The notes under the pieces: generated by a model
What the model saw: only the letters and a program-made list of their open reading frames with translations
Databases searched by the model: none
What the model was told of the DNA's origin: nothing
Assembly: GCF_002860355.1 (NCBI RefSeq)
Contig: NZ_NMWU01000002.1
Location: forward strand, 62,001-126,000
Length of the DNA: 64,000 nt
Direction of reading: 5' to 3'
Origin: Bifidobacterium margollesii
GTDB taxonomy: Bacteria > Actinomycetota > Actinomycetes > Actinomycetales > Bifidobacteriaceae
Position numbers and translations under genes: made by a program
In this document: in pieces, positions 60,901 to 64,000 of the stretch
Position numbering within the stretch: position 1 is the stretch's first letter
How the letters are laid out: each line of letters starts with the position of its first letter

Positions 60901-61592
60901 AGGCGCGCAGCTCGAAGGATCCGGGTCTGCGCAAGTTCCTGCGTCACGTTCGCATCATCGGCCTCAACGAGGTGTGCGGCATGCAGTCCACGGACGCGAT
61001 CATCACGTTCGGGTTCGCCCACACCACGCACGGACGCCTTCTGCAGCAGTTCGGCATGCTGGAAGCCCCCGGCGGCGCCTCGATGCTGCTCGACGCGCTG
61101 GCGTTGGCACACTCCCATGTGGATGTGGTCTCGTCGTTCACTTCGGCCGATCTGGATGACGACCGACTGCGCAAGGCCGGCCCTCAGCTCATGAAGCGGC
61201 TGCTCGTATGGTGCGAAGGACTTGATCAGGTGCCGATGCCCGTCCCGCACGCCTTGGATGGTGAGACGAGTACGCTGCTGGTCGATCTCGCCGATCGTAT
61301 CCGTGCCCGTGGTCTGCGCGTCGAGTCCAACTATGGTTTCGAGGGTGGCATGAGCATCCCGCTGGTGGTCGGTCTTCCCGATAAGCCGTATGCGCTGGCC
61401 ATCACCACCGATGATTCGACGTTCATGTCGATACCCTCCACCCGTCAGCGTCACCGTTTCGTCAAGGAGGATCTTGAATCCTTGGGATGGTCGGTGATGA
61501 CGGTATGGAGCGTGGCCGCGTTCGTCAACCCCGACAAAGAGGTGGACCGTGTGGTCGCTCAGCTGTCGAAGCTGTATGGGGATGCGCAGTGA
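57948..61592 (+). CDS. Large protein resembling a degenerate SF1 helicase-nuclease (DUF4011-like)
   Basis: A 1214-residue cytosolic protein. LAVGVASWTG..MPLLLYPIQV near residue 110-125 and the overall order resemble actinobacterial DUF4011/AAA_11 helicases with a C-terminal Vsr-like nuclease. The motor is damaged: where GPPGTGKS is expected there is LPGGRHSA (296-303), and the Walker B DEAS is DASA at Asp836. The C-terminal block (GLRVESNYGF..PLVVGLPDKPYALAIT) has Pro1138 where Asp is expected and Thr1153 where Glu is. It is therefore probably a structural or regulatory pseudo-enzyme. Coupled by GTGA to the next gene. The homology is by eye and should be checked by HMM search. Confidence 0.6.
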   Translation: MSESTASEARNESNSALDRVREWYDEYRGEHGPSPVEDLSQLEARLDLTHAHPSGIAQLFASGHVQLSNLFRDTGMLRAGQRRLARVLEDQASMSNVEGDAQLSLAVGVASWTGCTMPLLLYPIQVDREPDSESLAHAQLRFTATASINPAFISAMRDKGVVLNENLLLDSSQYADSSPETSALFARISTMVGDAVQSFVIEREIILGCFIHSSTLFLSEGETLMRRMKRALTGNDLLDVLAGNEKAERFLSDYPVPSYTPYDIDPHNELEIGDVDNVARYAAQIVSSGASAFIDLPGGRHSADIASAVTSRAIMNGKTVLYVPCVTSQKRRFVKQVKRNDMSGMLLDISDSAFNNAVDHQLIAAVGYQPGSASSHFDQLADELVGVRTRLTRYLGDLHGQNKEWGVSAYETIQNLARISSLPTHPATHVRLSEDAARQLGSSMDAWSEKLVRAGELGEFTISPEDTAWFHAAIYTEQEAVNAYQRVVRLLDTLMPAIREQIRSVVETCGFPIPDSMQEWGSQVVVLKNLRRVLDVFQPNVFERDIPAMIEATKSKADRKAEGSSMGFWERRRYVKEAKSLLRVGAQVENLHDALLVVAKQAEQWRMFVPRGGWPVLPPKLDDIIDTQEAIGADLTALDAVLAATPEGAELETMQFNALEARLQGLFDDHRSLDTLPERSSLERDFDANGLGELVADLRNRRIATEAAPGELQLAWWTTIFELIVHASPIISNQDGSVLSAASDRFNQVDAEHVRSVGPMVDQEMTKRLSEMLYSRSHEANQLHTLLASPTPVPLSRLRRDYPNILTAAKPILVASPAALVSNTALEHLADIAVIDASAHVRPLELLSVLARVDQVVILAHKETVSSPIVRALMPYLKPLRLVERPDRRDPRLAQFLERNGYGKVPLALNVSNVKDGVTYTYVEGASGVPSVTTGLVESNKNEIDAVVDLVIRRATGFTIVPATYMLSIVTISPVHRQRIGAELKARSSKDPGLRKFLRHVRIIGLNEVCGMQSTDAIITFGFAHTTHGRLLQQFGMLEAPGGASMLLDALALAHSHVDVVSSFTSADLDDDRLRKAGPQLMKRLLVWCEGLDQVPMPVPHALDGETSTLLVDLADRIRARGLRVESNYGFEGGMSIPLVVGLPDKPYALAITTDDSTFMSIPSTRQRHRFVKEDLESLGWSVMTVWSVAAFVNPDKEVDRVVAQLSKLYGDAQ

Positions 61593-61948
61593 GCGGGAGC
61601 GTAGGTGCCGCCGCAGCCGCCGAGGAAGCCGAAGGCGAGTCGAAGGGCGTTGTCGGCGGATCCGTGGCAGGTGAGTCCGCAGGCATCGCGGTCAGGAGTG
61701 CGGGTACTGCGGGTGGGGCCGCCGGTGATGCGGGCGCTTCCCGCAGACGGCGTCCGCATCGGCGCGTGGTGTTCAGGGGAACCGAGCGCTTCGATGCGGA
61801 TGGCTTGTTCGGTGATGACGGTGTTGCGGATTCGACCGATCCGGAGGTGCTGGACGAGCGTCTGCGCAAATCCGCCGATGACGACAGCCGCATTCTCAAC
61901 GAGCTTCCCCCGCACTGGGCCAAGTTCGACGCCGAAGGCCGCCGCTAA
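61589..61948 (+). CDS. Small acidic protein of the FHA operon
   Basis: A 119-residue protein with GTG start overlapping the previous stop as GTGA, so it is probably translated by coupling. It is rich in Ala, Gly and Asp at the start, has a basic stretch (SRRRRPHRRVVFRG) in the middle, and ends NELPPHWAKFDAEGRR, a WAKFD-type tail. I recognise no domain. It may bind the large protein. It is the last gene before a repeat cluster. Confidence 0.6.
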   Translation: MSGSVGAAAAAEEAEGESKGVVGGSVAGESAGIAVRSAGTAGGAAGDAGASRRRRPHRRVVFRGTERFDADGLFGDDGVADSTDPEVLDERLRKSADDDSRILNELPPHWAKFDAEGRR

Positions 61949-61951
61949 TCA

Positions 61952-62341
61952 TCTCATCCGACCGACACGGTCGGCCACCTTCGTCTCAAGAGTGTTTTGG
62001 CTTCCCCCGGTGGGGGAAGCTGGCAGCCGGAGGCTGACTGATGAGGGGATCGGCCGTCGGTCGCGGAGAAATTGAATCGGTCTGCGACCGATGCCGTTTT
62101 CCGTGGCGGCTACGGCCGAGGTGAACCGCCCACCACCTCATCCGACCGGCTTTGCCGGCCGCCTTCAACCGCAATAGCGGACGGCCTTACGGCCGCGTTC
62201 CGTAAGCTCGCCTGTCGGCTCGCCTGAGCCCTGGAAACGCCTCCGGCGTTCCCTAAACGGGCTCAGCCTACGGGGAAGGTCATGTTTTGGCTTCCCCCAC
62301 CGGGGGAAGCTGGCAGCCGGAGGCTGACTGATGAGGGGCTA
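61952..62341. repeat. Repeat cluster R7, left flank of the second DUF559 gene
   Basis: It contains the 291-bp copy 61993-62283, then a further CTTCCCCC..GGCTGACTGATGAGG element. The last bases of that element adjoin the DUF559 stop codon (62339-62341). Confidence 0.95.
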
Positions 62342-62692
62342 AGAGAACCGTTTCGCCCGATCATGGATTCGTCTGGCAATGTCGGCACATACCGCTTCGA
62401 AATGATGATTCACCTCGTTATTCGGATATCGTGCCACCTCCATGCTTTGGTTGCGCAGGAATGCGTCACGTCGCGAATCGGATCGTTTACCGGGAATCTG
62501 ATAGTGCTGTGAGCCGTCGAGTTCAATGACGAGCCGGGCTTTGGCGCAATAGAAATCGACGATATACGGGCCGATCACCTTCTGACGGTTGATGGTGAGC
62601 GGCAGTGATCTGAAGAAGCCGAACCATAGTTTGCGCTCCTCTCGGGTCATGTTCTTGCGTAGTTGCTGAGCATACGGTGTGAGATTAGACAT
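62339..62692 (-). CDS. DUF559 / Vsr-like endonuclease-domain protein (second)
   Basis: A 117-residue DUF559 protein. TREERKLWFGFFRSL gives the N-terminal Glu, Asp46 lies in YIVDFYC, and Glu57 and Asp59 in VIELDGSQHY; this is the typical metal-binding pattern of the family. It differs widely from the copy at 21508 but has the same length. It lies between 291-bp direct repeats. The ribosome site before the ATG is weak. Nuclease activity is family inference. Confidence 0.88.
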   Translation of the reverse strand: MSNLTPYAQQLRKNMTREERKLWFGFFRSLPLTINRQKVIGPYIVDFYCAKARLVIELDGSQHYQIPGKRSDSRRDAFLRNQSMEVARYPNNEVNHHFEAVCADIARRIHDRAKRFS

Positions 62693-62751
62693 ATGACGTA
62701 TCCGTTCGATGATTTTGAACTATCCGGGTAAGGCGAGGCTTGGTCACTTGC

Positions 62752-63161
62752 CACCTCATCCGTCCGACTGCGTCGGCCACCTTCCCCTCAAGGGGAAGGT
62801 CGCATCTTCGCCTGAGCCCTGGAAACGCTTCCGACGTTCCCTCGACGGGCTCAGCCTACGGGGAAGGTCATGTTTTGGCTTCCCCCGGTGGGGGAAGCTG
62901 GCAGCCGGAGGCTGACTGATGAGGGGCGCGGCCGTCGGTCGCGGAGAAATTGAATCGGTCTGTGGCCGATGCCGTTTTCCGTGGCGGCTACGGCCGAGGT
63001 GAACCGCCCACCACCTCATCCGACCGGCTTTGCCGGCCACCTTCAACCGCAATAGTGGACGGCCTTACGGCCGCGTTCCGTAAGCTCGCCTGTCGGCTCG
63101 CCTGAGCCCTGGAAACGCCTCCGGCGTTCCCTAAACGGGCTCAGCCTACGGGGAAGGTCAT
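62752..63161. repeat. Repeat cluster R8, right flank of the second DUF559 gene
   Basis: An opposite-type CACCTCATCC..AAGGGGAAGG element, a GAGCCC..GGGCTC stem, then the 291-bp copy 62871-63161, which differs from 61993-62283 at about six positions. Confidence 0.95.
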
Positions 63162-63173
63162 CCTCTCCGTTCG

Positions 63174-63884
63174 TTATTGGCGGACGGCGAGGATGGGGTG
63201 CTCCTGCTGGGCTTTGAGCGTGGCCAGCGCCTCGTCCGGCGTCATGGCGAACGTTACGGTCCTGCCGCCGTCATCGTCGGAACCGGACAGCAATCCTCCC
63301 GATCCCAATCCTCCCGATCCCAATCCTCCCGATCCCGAGCCTCCTGATCCCGAGCCAGCCGACTCTTCCGCTCCTCCGACGTCCGCTCCCGGTACGGTGA
63401 TCACCGTGGCGTGCGACGACAGCGTGGCGTGCGGGGGCTTGTCCGACGACGACACCAAACGAACCACGTCACCAGGCGTGAGCGACTGCGGCACGCTGGC
63501 CAGTGTGACCTGCACGGTGGTCTGATCCGCCGTCGGAACCGGAGCATCATCGATCATCGCGGTGAGTACGGGGAATCCGACGTCGATGTCTACCCGTGCC
63601 GTCTTGCCGATGATCTGCGAAGGCTCGTCGATCATCCCTCCCATCGCGGCGGATACCGGCACCGTGACGGTGGAAAGCTGACTCGCCGAAATCACGTCGC
63701 CGCGGTCGATGCCGCCCGCTGCCACCACGATCGGCTGATTCGCGGTGAGCGACAATACGCATTGCAGTGCCGACCATACGGCCAGTCCGGCGCACAGTGC
63801 GATGCCCAGCCGGTACAGCATGGCGTTGCGCCGTCTGGTCCGCAGATCATGTCTGCCGTGTCGTTTGCCTCCGAAAACACTCAT
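63174..63884 (-). CDS. CpaB/SAF-domain-like membrane-anchored protein
   Basis: A 236-residue protein. After a basic start it has one membrane helix (LYRLGIALCAGLAVWSALQC), then an extracytoplasmic SAF-like domain (VVAAGGIDRGDVISASQL, VDIDVGFPVL), as in CpaB/RcpC pilus-assembly proteins. A Gly/Ser linker (GGSGSGGLGSGG) encoded by 15-bp tandem repeats at 63291-63355 follows. AAGGTGGAGG precedes the ATG but is paired in a hairpin (see findings). No other pilus gene is in the window; it may continue to the right. Confidence 0.75.
   Translation of the reverse strand: MSVFGGKRHGRHDLRTRRRNAMLYRLGIALCAGLAVWSALQCVLSLTANQPIVVAAGGIDRGDVISASQLSTVTVPVSAAMGGMIDEPSQIIGKTARVDIDVGFPVLTAMIDDAPVPTADQTTVQVTLASVPQSLTPGDVVRLVSSSDKPPHATLSSHATVITVPGADVGGAEESAGSGSGGSGSGGLGSGGLGSGGLLSGSDDDGGRTVTFAMTPDEALATLKAQQEHPILAVRQ
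63291..63355. repeat. 15-bp tandem repeat encoding a Gly/Ser linker
   Basis: CCTCCCGATCCCAAT-type units repeat four times in frame within the SAF-like gene and could vary linker length. Confidence 0.8.
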
Positions 63885-63910
63885 GCCTCCACCTTGCTGG
63901 ATGGAGGCAT
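63881..63910 (-). promoter_or_regulatory. Hairpin covering ribosome site and start, with a 9-codon upstream frame
   Basis: ATGCCTCCA and TGGAGGCAT (63902-63910 and 63883-63891) form a 9-bp stem that includes the ribosome site and start codon of the SAF-like gene. ATG at 63910 opens a nine-codon frame whose TGA overlaps the gene start as ATGA. Confidence 0.5.
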
Positions 63911-64000
63911 GAAATGCAGGCCGTTGCGGCCAATGTGGTCGAATGTGAATCAGCCTAGAAAATCCACCGATTCAACCGATTTCATGAAACGCGGCTCAGA
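63911..64000. other. Right-edge non-coding stretch
   Basis: No gene is supported in the last 90 bases. It is upstream sequence of the SAF-like gene. Confidence 0.4.

Noticed and set aside
57948-61592. Active DNA helicase
   Set aside because: The P-loop lacks the GKS/T core and Walker B is changed, so ATP-driven activity is unlikely.
61993-63161. Insertion sequence or composite transposon
   Set aside because: No transposase, no terminal inverted repeats of IS type and no target duplication could be seen; only the DUF559 gene lies between the direct copies.

Overview
The window reads as chromosomal DNA of a high-GC actinobacterium, almost certainly a Bifidobacterium. This rests on gene content: MEP-pathway IspD, a cytosolic PepC aminopeptidase, two class I DAHP synthases, a DivIVA-like coiled-coil protein, ABC sugar importers with LacI-type regulators, many intracellular glycoside hydrolases, and rplJ-rplL. 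I see no phage, plasmid, transposase, CRISPR, tRNA or rRNA genes. The species is not assigned.

Layout. 1-11.4 kb is mostly housekeeping: a partial P-loop ATPase, a MocR regulator divergent from a LysE exporter, a U32 protein, a YfiH/PgeF protein, ispD, a pyroglutamyl-peptidase homologue that lacks its usual His, a DivIVA-like protein and pepC. 11.6-18.1 kb has two paralogous DAHP synthases with a GH78 alpha-L-rhamnosidase between them, then mtnN. 18.1-31.6 kb is a glycoside locus: a DeoR/LacI hybrid regulator, two divergent GH30 enzymes, an ABC importer, a DUF624 membrane protein and a GH59-like enzyme. 31.7-50.4 kb is a complete hexuronate pathway (uxaC, uxuB, uxuA, KDG kinase, KDPG aldolase, a GPH symporter) bracketed by two related LacI regulators. 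It is interrupted by an opposite-strand operon of permease, isomerase, PfkB kinase, HxlA and HxlB. 50.8-56.7 kb holds a YddG-type exporter, an SPFH protein with a ribbon-helix-helix partner, rplJ-rplL with an attenuator leader, and a MATE pump. 56.8-61.9 kb is a coupled operon of an FHA protein, a 1214-residue protein that looks like a catalytically dead helicase-nuclease, and a small acidic protein. The right end has a second DUF559 endonuclease-like gene inside long repeats and a CpaB/SAF-like protein.

How the genes work together. Plant or host glycans (rhamnose caps, beta-galactosides or beta-glucosides, hexuronides) would be imported and cut inside the cell. Glucuronate would go through fructuronate, mannonate, KDG and KDPG to pyruvate and glyceraldehyde 3-phosphate. 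The inserted Hxl operon could make a pentulose 5-phosphate suited to the phosphoketolase shunt.

The most unusual structure is a family of interspersed double-hairpin repeats. One hairpin is of the GCTTCCCC/GGGGAAGC type, followed by a GTCGGC/GCCGAC type and a TGATGAGG tail, in both orientations. Both small DUF559 nuclease-like genes (21.5 and 62.3 kb) sit inside such repeats, one between 291-bp near-identical direct copies. The Hxl operon is also bracketed by about 205-bp direct copies. I propose that these repeats and DUF559 proteins form a REP/RAYT-like mobile or homing system. This is an inference that needs comparative testing.
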